Assembly: GCA_902489375.1 (NCBI GenBank)
Contig: CABTZP010000065.1
Location: 1-7,388 of the forward strand
Origin: an uncultured Tissierellia bacterium
GTDB lineage: Bacteria > Bacillota > Clostridia > Tissierellales > Peptoniphilaceae
Length of the DNA: 7,388 nucleotides
Direction of reading: 5' to 3'
Part shown: one piece after another, positions 1 through 5,826 of the stretch
How positions within the stretch are numbered: position 1 is the stretch's first letter
Layout: each line of letters begins with the position of its first letter
Program-made: the position numbers and the translations under genes
The notes under the pieces: generated by a model
Databases searched by the model: none
What the model was told of the DNA's origin: nothing
What the model saw: only the letters and a program-made list of their open reading frames with translations

Positions 1-24
1 ATGCCGTCTTCTGCTTGAAAAAAA
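1..24. other. Illumina P7 adapter remnant plus poly-A (assembly artefact)
   Basis: Bases 1-17 are identical to the end of the reverse complement of the Illumina P7 flow-cell adapter (ending ATGCCGTCTTCTGCTTG). They are followed directly by seven A's, the usual signature of a read that runs through the adapter and off its end. Position at the very first base supports a contig end contaminated by adapter. The CAA-rich stretch at 25-36 may be genomic sequence joined through the A run, or more junk; the exact junction cannot be seen. Short open frames starting here (for example 3-116) should not be trusted. Confidence 0.87.
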
Positions 25-203
25 CAACAACAACAGAAAAATTGGGTTTTGTCGGACGGGAGGAAGGGATTTCCGCTCAGGCCGTTTGCCTCCTTTTACC
101 CTTTTCGGCGTATTAAATATCTGATAAGATGAAATTCCGCTATAGAGAAAGACCGGACAGGGGCTTTTCCTTTCCGAGTCACTGAAGAGGAAAGAGCGGA
201 TCA
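25..203. other. Non-coding stretch upstream of metK promoter
   Basis: No convincing gene is visible on either strand. Open frames at 2-124 and 3-116 run out of the adapter remnant and resemble no known protein. One imperfect hairpin can be drawn at 163-197, where GCUUUUCCU pairs with AGGAAAGAGC across a bulge. It lacks a T tract, so it is not a good terminator. The end of an upstream gene is not present. Confidence 0.5.
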
Positions 204-234
204 TTGAAAGCCTTTAAAACATACAATGTATAAA
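204..234 (+). promoter_or_regulatory. Likely sigma-A type promoter of metK
   Basis: TTGAAA at 204-209 (four of six -35 consensus bases) lies 19 bases before TATAAA at 229-234. Transcription would start near 241, exactly where the long leader helix begins, which supports the choice. An alternative -10, TACAAT at 222-227, has no well-spaced -35 partner. The 19-base spacer is longer than the ideal 17, so the promoter may be weak or helped by another factor. Confidence 0.45.
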
Positions 235-241
235 AATTGTA
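222..241. repeat. Inverted repeat over the metK -10 region
   Basis: TACAAT at 222-227 and ATTGTA at 236-241 are perfect inverted half-sites separated by eight bases. They straddle the proposed -10 element at 229-234. A dimeric repressor bound here would block transcription. The sequence is AT-rich and short, so chance is a real alternative, and no cognate regulator is seen in the window. Confidence 0.3.
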
Positions 242-363
242 GTGTACAGGTAAGATCGATCAGGATAGGATGGGAGCAAGGCCCCCGTGCCTGTATATTT
301 GCAGATTGAACCGACGCTTGGGCGGGCTGAAACAGCCTTCCCCCGCGACCAATAAAGGAGGAA
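241..363 (+). promoter_or_regulatory. Structured metK 5' leader, candidate translational switch
   Basis: A ten-pair helix joins 241-250 to 290-299 with two G-U pairs and no mismatch, closing a 39-base purine-rich internal region. A second hairpin occupies 315-347: CGC 315-317 with GCG 345-347, GGG 320-322 with CCC 342-344, and an inner GGCUG/CAGCC stem (325-329/333-337) around an AAA loop. Bases 338-344 (UUCCCCC) can instead pair with GGAGGAA at 357-363, covering the metK ribosome binding site with one mismatch. The two pairings exclude each other, as expected of a translational on/off switch. No T tract follows, so attenuation is unlikely. I see none of the conserved core of SAM-I, SAM-II or the SMK box, although metK is a classic target of such RNAs. 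The ligand-binding role is inference. Confidence 0.42.
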
Positions 364-367
364 CAAA

Positions 368-1564
368 ATGACATTAAGTCATCGGATTCTCTCATCAGAA
401 TCCATTACCGAAGGGCATCCCGATAAGCTGTGTGATCAAATTGCGGATGCGATTTTGGATGAGACCTTGCGACAGGATCCGGATGCTCATGTTGCCTGTG
501 AAGTAACGGCCTGCAGCGGCCTTATCTACATCATGGGCGAACTTTCTACGACCGCGTACGTCGACATGGAATCGGTCACCCGGAAAAAACTGGAGGAAAT
601 TGGTTATACAACCGCTGAATCCGGGATAGACGGCCGGCACTGTGCCATTATTTCTGCGGTAACGGAGCAGTCCGGAGACATTGCCCAGGGCGTCAATCTT
701 TCGGAAGAAGCCCGCGAAGGGGAGACAGACCTCGATAGCAAAATTGGCGCCGGAGATCAGGGAATGATGTTTGGTTATGCCACAAATGAAACCCCGCAAT
801 ACCTGCCCGCTCCCTACGTCTTTGCGACAAAACTGGCCAAACGATTAGCTCAGGTCCGAAAAGAAGGGGTCATTTCTCACCTCCGCCCAGACGGAAAGAC
901 CCAGGTTTCAGTGGAATATATTGATGGCAAGCCCAGCCGGATCCGTTCGATTCTGATTTCCGCCCAGCATGATCCGGACCTGTCCATGGAAAAGCTAAAA
1001 GAAGAACTCTGGACCAACGTCGTCATCCCAACGGTCGATCAGACGCTCCTGGATTCCGAGACGAAATTTTTCGTCAATCCGACTGGACGATTTGAAATTG
1101 GCGGCCCTCAGGCGGATGCTGGCCTGACCGGGCGGAAGATCATTGCGGACACCTACGGGGGCATGGCCCATCATGGCGGGGGCGCCTTCTCAGGCAAGGA
1201 TCCCTCAAAAGTTGACCGTTCGGCCTCCTATTATGCCCGCTATGCGGCCAAAAACATGGTTGCCGCCGGCCTTTGCGACCGCTGTGAGATTGAAGTCGCC
1301 TATGCCATCGGCCGGGCCGAACCCTTTTCCCTTGACATTGATGCCTTTGGAACCAGCTCCTTTTCGGATGACCAGCTCCTGGAAATTCTAAAAGAAGCCT
1401 TTGATTTCCGTCCGGCCTCGATCGTCCGGCAGCTGGATTTAAAGCGGCCGATCTATTCAAAAACAGCTGCTTATGGTCATTTCGGACGGGATGAAGAAAC
1501 CTTCACCTGGGAGAAGCTGGACCGGGTTGAGCGCTTAAAACAGATTGCGCAAAAAGTTCGGTAA
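368..1564 (+). CDS. metK: S-adenosylmethionine synthetase (methionine adenosyltransferase)
   Basis: MetK makes S-adenosylmethionine, the cell's main methyl donor, from ATP and methionine, releasing phosphate and pyrophosphate. It acts in the cytosol, usually as a tetramer. The 398 residues match the usual bacterial length and contain all three family segments. Visible motifs are TEGHPDK (14-20, His17 and Asp19), GAGDQGMMFGYA (127-138, the methionine-loop region), GLTGRKII (252-259, Arg256 and Lys257) and GGGAFSGKDPSK (270-281, Lys277 and Lys281). The ATG is supported by AAAGGAGG at 354-361, six bases upstream. Four positions differ from what I recall as near-invariant: QSGD for QSPD (Gly103), RFEIGG for RFVIGG (Glu243), PQAD for PxGD (Ala249) and AHHGG for ARHGG (His268). 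The catalytic acids and lysines remain, so the enzyme is probably active. The structured leader and the mreB-like gene 74 bases downstream are its immediate context. Confidence 0.98.
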   Translation: MTLSHRILSSESITEGHPDKLCDQIADAILDETLRQDPDAHVACEVTACSGLIYIMGELSTTAYVDMESVTRKKLEEIGYTTAESGIDGRHCAIISAVTEQSGDIAQGVNLSEEAREGETDLDSKIGAGDQGMMFGYATNETPQYLPAPYVFATKLAKRLAQVRKEGVISHLRPDGKTQVSVEYIDGKPSRIRSILISAQHDPDLSMEKLKEELWTNVVIPTVDQTLLDSETKFFVNPTGRFEIGGPQADAGLTGRKIIADTYGGMAHHGGGAFSGKDPSKVDRSASYYARYAAKNMVAAGLCDRCEIEVAYAIGRAEPFSLDIDAFGTSSFSDDQLLEILKEAFDFRPASIVRQLDLKRPIYSKTAAYGHFGRDEETFTWEKLDRVERLKQIAQKVR

Positions 1565-1576
1565 ATTTCAGTAAGA

Positions 1577-1613
1577 CCTTTGTTTTTGTGCCTTGAGGAA
1601 GCAAAGGGCTTTT
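1577..1613 (+). terminator. Weak hairpin between metK and mreB-like gene
   Basis: CCTTTG at 1577-1582 pairs with CAAAGG at 1602-1607, extendable inward by A-U and G-U pairs. An alternative GCCTT/AGGGC stem (1590-1594/1605-1609) abuts TTTT at 1610-1613. The T run is only four long, so any termination would be partial. Readthrough would make metK and the mreB-like gene one transcript, and I see no clear separate promoter in the 74-base gap. Confidence 0.33.
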
Positions 1614-1638
1614 CAAAAATCGCTGATCCGGAGGGAAA

Positions 1639-2697
1639 ATGGGCAAATTTCGCAGTTACATGGCAATTGATATGGGAACATCCTGCACCCTGGTGTATAC
1701 CCGGGCAAAGGGAGTTCTCTTAAACGAACCTTCAATCGTTGCCCAGGATACCTTTACCGAAAAGATTGTGGCGGTGGGGGAGGAGGCCAAGCGGATGCTG
1801 GGCCGTACCCCAGGGAATATCAAGGCCAAATCTCCTTTGGAAAACGGGGTCATTGCCGACTATCCCTCGACGGAAAAAATGTTGGATTATTTTATCCACA
1901 AAACCGCTGGAAAAACCTTTTTTAAGCCGGATGTGGTTTTTTGCGTTCCCTCCCGGGCAACGCAGGTGCAAAACCGGGCCCTTGTTCTTGCTGCGCAAAC
2001 AGCCGGGGCGCACTCGGTTTTTCTCATTGAGCAGCCTTTGGCGGCTGCCCTGGGATCCGGCTTTGACATTGGGGCGCCGGGCGGAAACATGGTCGTGGAT
2101 ATTGGCGGCGGATCAACCGATATTGCCGTGATTTCCATGGGAACCATTGTGGTTTCTCATTCCCTTCGCTTGGCGGGTATGGCTTTTGATCAGGCGATTA
2201 AAGATTATGTTCGTCATGAATACGGTCTTTTGATTGGCGACCGGATGGCCGAAGATCTCAAAATTCGCGCCGGTTCCCTAACGAATTTAAGCAAGGAAGA
2301 AACGATTGAAGCTCGGGGTAGAAGCTTGATGGATGGGCTGCCCAAAAGTATTTACCTTGGTTTAACGGATATTACCCAGGCCCTGGAACCGGTTTTCACC
2401 AAAATTATTGCCGGGATCCAGCAGGTCCTTTCTTATACTCCTCCGGAGCTTTCTGCCGATTTAAACGATCATGGGATTCTTCTGACTGGAGGCGGTTCTC
2501 TCGTCAGAGGCTTAGACAATCAAATCCGAAGGGATCTGATGGTAAAGATTATTCACGGTGATCATCCGTTAACGGCGGCTGTCCGAGGAACAGGGATGTC
2601 GCTAAACTATGTGAAGGAATGGAATCCGACCGATTCAGTCTTTTCCGAAACTACCCGCCGTCAGATTCTCCAGCGGGAGGGACTTCGGAGGCGTTAA
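1639..2697 (+). CDS. mreB: MreB/Mbl-family actin-like rod-shape protein, divergent active site
   Basis: MreB proteins are bacterial actins that bind ATP, form double filaments under the membrane and guide cell-wall synthesis by the elongation complex. This 352-residue protein is of normal length and aligns throughout by eye: phosphate loop 1 DMGTSCTLVY (11-20), NEPSIVA (29-35), AVGEEAKRMLGRTPGNI (45-61), phosphate loop 2 DIGGGSTDIAVISMG (154-168), LLIGDRMAEDLKI (197-209, ribose-contacting Glu205/Lys208) and LTGGGSLVRGLD near the C-terminus. Phe94-Phe95 match the hydrophobic membrane-insertion loop (Leu93-Phe94 in Thermotoga MreB). Several stretches resemble Mbl more than MreB, so it may be a paralogue. 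Oddities: the catalytic Glu of IEEP is Gln132 (IEQP), AGD is AGM (Met181), and GERTAE is GDRMAE. The start has GGAGGG at 1630-1635. Neither mreC/mreD nor rodA is adjacent, so this is not the usual shape operon. Confidence 0.9.
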   Translation: MGKFRSYMAIDMGTSCTLVYTRAKGVLLNEPSIVAQDTFTEKIVAVGEEAKRMLGRTPGNIKAKSPLENGVIADYPSTEKMLDYFIHKTAGKTFFKPDVVFCVPSRATQVQNRALVLAAQTAGAHSVFLIEQPLAAALGSGFDIGAPGGNMVVDIGGGSTDIAVISMGTIVVSHSLRLAGMAFDQAIKDYVRHEYGLLIGDRMAEDLKIRAGSLTNLSKEETIEARGRSLMDGLPKSIYLGLTDITQALEPVFTKIIAGIQQVLSYTPPELSADLNDHGILLTGGGSLVRGLDNQIRRDLMVKIIHGDHPLTAAVRGTGMSLNYVKEWNPTDSVFSETTRRQILQREGLRRR

Positions 2698-2740
2698 AAA
2701 AGATAATTTTTTCGCTTTCATTTTTTCTCTGCACGGAAAA

Positions 2741-2786
2741 GGGCAGTGTTCGAACAGCTTTTTTGCTCGGACACTGCCTTTTTTTT
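2741..2786 (+). terminator. Strong intrinsic terminator of the mreB-like gene
   Basis: GGCAGTGTTCGA at 2742-2753 pairs with TCGGACACTGCC at 2767-2778 over twelve positions, with one G-U pair. The 13-base loop is T-rich, and eight T's follow (2779-2786). It lies 44 bases after the mreB-like stop and closes the metK/mreB unit before the convergent tRNA gene. On the minus strand only a four-T run follows the stem, so any bidirectional action would be weaker. Confidence 0.92.
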
Positions 2787-2810
2787 GCCTCAAGCCGCAT
2801 CCTTTTCCCC

Positions 2811-2847
2811 AAAAAAAGACCGCCGAAACAAGAGTTTCAGCGGTCTT
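2811..2847 (-). terminator. Strong intrinsic terminator of tRNA-Pro
   Basis: Read on the minus strand, GACCGCTGAAAC (2845-2834) pairs with GTTTCGGCGGTC (2829-2818) over twelve positions with one G-U pair and a four-base loop. It is followed by seven further T's (complement of the A run 2811-2817). The stem starts three bases after the discriminator base of the tRNA. The plus-strand side has no T tract, so it serves the tRNA alone. Confidence 0.93.
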
Positions 2848-2848
2848 A

Positions 2849-2922
2849 TCGGGGCGAGAGGATTCGAACCTCCGGCCTCATGGTCCCAAACCACGCGCGC
2901 TACCAAGCTGCGCCACGCCCCG
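2849..2922 (-). tRNA. tRNA-Pro, anticodon UGG
   Basis: The minus strand folds as a full 74-base cloverleaf. The acceptor CGGGGCG (2922-2916) pairs with CGCCCCG (2856-2850). The D arm is GCGC/GCGC with an AGCTTGGTA loop, and the anticodon stem is CGTGG/CCATG. The anticodon loop TTTGGGA gives anticodon UGG followed by G37, typical of proline tRNAs. The T arm is GGAGG/CCTCT with a TTCGAAT loop, whose last pair is G-U. The discriminator is A. The next bases are TAA, so the 3' CCA is not encoded and must be added by a nucleotidyltransferase. UGG can read all or most proline codons. Confidence 0.98.
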
Positions 2923-2947
2923 AAATATTGAACGACTACAAGAAATG

Positions 2948-2976
2948 ACTATAAGCGATTTTTTTGAAAAAAGCAA
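2948..2976 (-). promoter_or_regulatory. Promoter of tRNA-Pro
   Basis: On the minus strand TATAGT (2953-2948) is a near-consensus -10. TTGCTT (2976-2971) lies exactly 17 bases upstream as a moderate -35. Transcription would start about 20 bases before the tRNA 5' end. The A/T tracts at and above the -35 could act as an UP element, which is common for stable RNA genes. Confidence 0.65.
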
Positions 2977-3088
2977 ATTTTTCGAAGGACTTTCTCTTAT
3001 TTGGACAGTTTCCCATTATATCCCCCGCAAATGAGACCACCCCTGGTGGAGTTGATGAGAGGAATCCGCAAAGTCCTGTCGCCCGGCG

Positions 3089-3097
3089 TGATATAAT
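3089..3097 (+). promoter_or_regulatory. Extended -10 promoter of the MMPL operon
   Basis: TGATATAAT at 3089-3097 is a perfect extended -10 (TG, one base, TATAAT). No recognisable -35 lies 16-18 bases upstream, which is usual for extended -10 promoters. Transcription from about 3104 would leave a leader of about 44 bases before the TTG start. A short palindrome upstream, CCACC/GGTGG at 3037-3049 with a CCT loop, could be an operator but is too short to assert. Confidence 0.68.
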
Positions 3098-3131
3098 GAT
3101 AAAATCAGGAAAAAGCGGTTCAGGAAAAGAG

Positions 3132-3139
3132 AGAGGAGA
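3132..3139 (+). promoter_or_regulatory. Ribosome binding site deciding the TTG start
   Basis: AGAGGAGA ends eight bases before TTG 3148, a normal distance. It is 23 bases from the first in-frame ATG (3163), too far. The transporter therefore starts at TTG, adding five residues (MIDQK) to an ATG-based call. Confidence 0.8.
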
Positions 3140-3147
3140 CCAGGGCC

Positions 3148-5826
3148 TTGATCGACCAAAAAATGCGCAAAATCGCTCATTTCGTTGTAGAAAACGCCAG
3201 GCAAGTTTTGATCTTTTTTGCTGTCCTTGTGCTTCTTTGCGCTTTTCTCTCCACCCGGGTCCAGGTGAATTACAAGATGGCGGATTATCTCCCCGAGAAT
3301 GCGCCGTCCGTAAAAGCCATGAAGGTCATGAAAGATGAGTTTCAGGAACCCATTCCCAACCTTCGCATTGCTCTGCCCAATGCGACCATTCCACAGGTTT
3401 TGAATCTTGAAGAAAGACTTCGAAACAATCCCGACGTCCAACTTGTCCTCTGGCTGGACAATTATGTTTCCGTTGAAATGCCCATGGAATTGGTGGAGCC
3501 TCGGCTCCTGGGATCCTATTATAAAGTGGAGGAAGCCGGAAAATCAGGAACGGCGCTGATCTCCGTTGCCGTGCAGGCGAAAAATGAAAAAGAAGCCCTG
3601 GATCGGATCAAAAAGATGGTGGGCGAAGATGCTCATTACGACGGGGAAATCGTCGACAGCGCTTTTCAGCAAATCGCAACCAGCACAGAAATGGGTCTGG
3701 TGATCACCTTTGTCGTTCCGATTTGTCTGATCATCCTTCTTTTAGCGACAAAATCATGGTTGGATCCTCTTTTGATGATCGTTACCATTGGCGTTGCCAT
3801 TATCCTGAATAATGGAACGAATCTTTTCTTTGGTCAGGTTTCTTTTGTTACGCAGGCGGTTTCAGCCATCCTGCAGCTGGCAGTGTCCATGGACTATACC
3901 ATCTTTTTTCTGGATGCTTGGTCGGCGAATAAAAAAGCGGGCTATGTTGGGGACGAAGCGCTGGAACTGGCTGTCGTCCGCTCTTCTCAGGCGGTGATCT
4001 CTTCCGCCATGACCACCGTCTTCGGCTTTATCGTTCTTGCTTTTATGCGTTTTCGTCTGGGCGCCGATCTGGGCTTTGTCCTTGCGAAAGGCATTGCCTT
4101 TAGTTTAATGGCCGTCATTTTCTTTCTTCCCTGCCTGATTAAAGTGACGGAAAAGTGGATTGTCCGCTTCCAGCATCCGCCGATCCTTCCGAATTTTCAT
4201 AAGGTATCCTCCTTTGTTTTAGCGAAAAGAAGATATCTTCTCTGGATTCTTGTCCTGATCCCCATCGTTTTCATTGCCCAGAAGAAAAATGATTTCACCT
4301 ATGGAAATGGTCAATTTCCGGAAAAATCACAGATTTATCAAGATCAGGTCTTTATCAATGACCGTTTTAAGCCTAACATGGCGATCGTGGTCCTGGCCCC
4401 GCAGGGACAATGGGGAAAGGAAAAAACCATGGTTCGCGCCCTGGCCGATCTTCCCATGGTCGAGTCTATCCTTTCGTATACGGAAATGGTTTCAGAGGCC
4501 ATTCCTTTTCAGGTGGTTCCTCCCACCGCCCGCTCGACTTTCCTTTCGGAAAAATATTCCCGAATCATCATGAACACAACCAGTCCTGCGGAAGGACCGG
4601 AAGCCTTCGATTTAGTGGAAAAAACCCGATCCATCGCCAAAAAATATTATGGCGATGAGGCCCTTATCCTTGGTCAGACGGTGACTATGCTTGATATGAA
4701 GGAAACCGTCACCCGGGATAACCGGATCGTAAACCTCCTGGCGATCCTCTCCATCGCCCTGATTATTGCCTTTACCTTTAAATCGGCGGTCTTGCCCCTG
4801 ATCTTGGTTCTGACGATTGAATTTTCCATCTGGATTAATATGTCCGTTCCCTACTTTACGAAAACCAACCTTTCCTATATTGGCTATCTGATTATTTCGT
4901 CGATTCAGTTGGGGGCGACCGTGGACTATGCCATCCTCTATACCAGTAACTATCTTAAAATACGGAAAGAAAAGCCGATGGAAGAAACCATCTATGAAAG
5001 TGGCGTGCTTACTTATTCTTCCATTATCACCCCGGCGGTCATTTTGACCTGCGCAGGCTTTATGCTTTACCGGCTCTCCTCTCTGGATGTGGTAAGTGAG
5101 CTAGGATCCTGCCTTGCCCGAGGAGCCTTTCTCTCCCTGATCCTCGTTATTTTCCTTCTGCCGGCCTTAATGGGTCAATTCGATCCTTATATTGAAAGGC
5201 TGACCAGGGATGCTGATTTTTACCACCCGGCTGGGGCTGCAGTCGAACCGGTTCAATTGGTTTTTTTGGAGAAGCTTCAAGAAAAATTTAGTGCCTGGAT
5301 TGGGCCGAAGAAAAATAAAAGGGTCAAAAAGGAAAGTGAGCGCATTCTAAAAGAAGAGCGGGAGCAAGCCCTGGTTAACGCTTCGCCCCCAGTTCAGGCC
5401 CCGGCCATGGAGCCGGACCCAGCTCGGATGGCCCCTGAAAAAGAAGGCCCCTCGTCTGAAAAAAAGCGATCATTTTTTAAAGAAAAAGCGGCCGCCCGGG
5501 GAAAGACAAGGCCTCAAGCGAAAGAAAAAAAACGGGGCTTTTTTAGCCGGCTATTCCATAAAAAGAAAAAAGGACCGAAGGCGGTAAGGAAAAAGTTAGT
5601 AGGCAAAAAATCCTTTGTTCCCTCTGTCATTCCGGATCCAAAGAAGAACAATACGGATTTCATTCAGAGCCAGGAAGACCAGGAAATAAGCAATAAAATC
5701 AAAGACCTGGTCAAAAAAGCCTACCAAGCTGAGGATGAAAAAACGACGGCTCAAAAAGGGACAGATGAACCGGATCAAGCCCGGATGAAAGAAGATCAAA
5801 AGGTGAAGAAGGGAGGAAGACCATGA
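3148..5826 (+). CDS. MMPL/RND-family membrane transporter with long basic cytoplasmic tail
   Basis: This 892-residue protein has the two-fold RND plan of MMPL transporters, which use the proton gradient to move lipids or other hydrophobic compounds across or out of the membrane. By hydrophobicity, helix 1 is near 18-37 and an extracytoplasmic domain spans about 38-180. Helices 2-6 lie within 181-332 and helix 7 at 363-379. A second extracytoplasmic domain covers about 380-525, and helices 8-12 lie within 527-675. The paired proton-relay motifs are visible as MDY (Asp249-Tyr250) in helix 4 and VDY (Asp593-Tyr594) in helix 10, the Asp-Tyr pairs known from mycobacterial MmpL3. Residues 676-892 form a cytoplasmic tail rich in Lys, Glu and Ala, with two related basic patches, KKRSFF (772-777) and KKRGFF (794-799), the latter running into KKKK. 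The gene opens an operon and overlaps the next by ATGA. The overall type is YdgH-like; the substrate is unknown. Confidence 0.93.
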   Translation: MIDQKMRKIAHFVVENARQVLIFFAVLVLLCAFLSTRVQVNYKMADYLPENAPSVKAMKVMKDEFQEPIPNLRIALPNATIPQVLNLEERLRNNPDVQLVLWLDNYVSVEMPMELVEPRLLGSYYKVEEAGKSGTALISVAVQAKNEKEALDRIKKMVGEDAHYDGEIVDSAFQQIATSTEMGLVITFVVPICLIILLLATKSWLDPLLMIVTIGVAIILNNGTNLFFGQVSFVTQAVSAILQLAVSMDYTIFFLDAWSANKKAGYVGDEALELAVVRSSQAVISSAMTTVFGFIVLAFMRFRLGADLGFVLAKGIAFSLMAVIFFLPCLIKVTEKWIVRFQHPPILPNFHKVSSFVLAKRRYLLWILVLIPIVFIAQKKNDFTYGNGQFPEKSQIYQDQVFINDRFKPNMAIVVLAPQGQWGKEKTMVRALADLPMVESILSYTEMVSEAIPFQVVPPTARSTFLSEKYSRIIMNTTSPAEGPEAFDLVEKTRSIAKKYYGDEALILGQTVTMLDMKETVTRDNRIVNLLAILSIALIIAFTFKSAVLPLILVLTIEFSIWINMSVPYFTKTNLSYIGYLIISSIQLGATVDYAILYTSNYLKIRKEKPMEETIYESGVLTYSSIITPAVILTCAGFMLYRLSSLDVVSELGSCLARGAFLSLILVIFLLPALMGQFDPYIERLTRDADFYHPAGAAVEPVQLVFLEKLQEKFSAWIGPKKNKRVKKESERILKEEREQALVNASPPVQAPAMEPDPARMAPEKEGPSSEKKRSFFKEKAAARGKTRPQAKEKKRGFFSRLFHKKKKGPKAVRKKLVGKKSFVPSVIPDPKKNNTDFIQSQEDQEISNKIKDLVKKAYQAEDEKTTAQKGTDEPDQARMKEDQKVKKGGRP
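5811..5816 (+). promoter_or_regulatory. Ribosome binding site for the heptad-repeat protein, inside the MMPL gene
   Basis: GGGAGG lies six bases before ATG 5823 and codes for part of the last residues of the transporter. With the ATGA stop/start overlap it points to coupled translation of the two genes in fixed proportion. Confidence 0.75.

Noticed and set aside
3..116. Possible C-terminal end of an upstream gene (frames at 2-124 and 3-116)
   Set aside because: Both frames start inside the adapter remnant and poly-A run and encode nothing recognisable.
241..363. Known SAM-I, SAM-II, SMK box or methionine T-box leader
   Set aside because: The conserved SAM-I core, the SMK core and the T-box AGGGTGGNACCGCG element are not seen; the region is kept as an unclassified structured leader.
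2619..2948. 109-residue plus-strand open frame
   Set aside because: It crosses the mreB-like stop, a strong terminator and the whole tRNA gene; coding is not credible.
3037..3049. CCACC/GGTGG palindrome as an operator
   Set aside because: Five-base arms with a three-base loop are too short to call without a regulator gene nearby or a second copy.
2964..3338. 124-residue plus-strand open frame starting before the MMPL gene
   Set aside because: It begins in the tRNA promoter, spans the MMPL promoter and overlaps the transporter in another frame, with no ribosome binding site or family match.
5534..5552. Terminator-like GGCTTTTTTAGCC within the MMPL gene
   Set aside because: The stem is only three to four pairs, inside lysine/phenylalanine codons, and lacks a downstream T tract.
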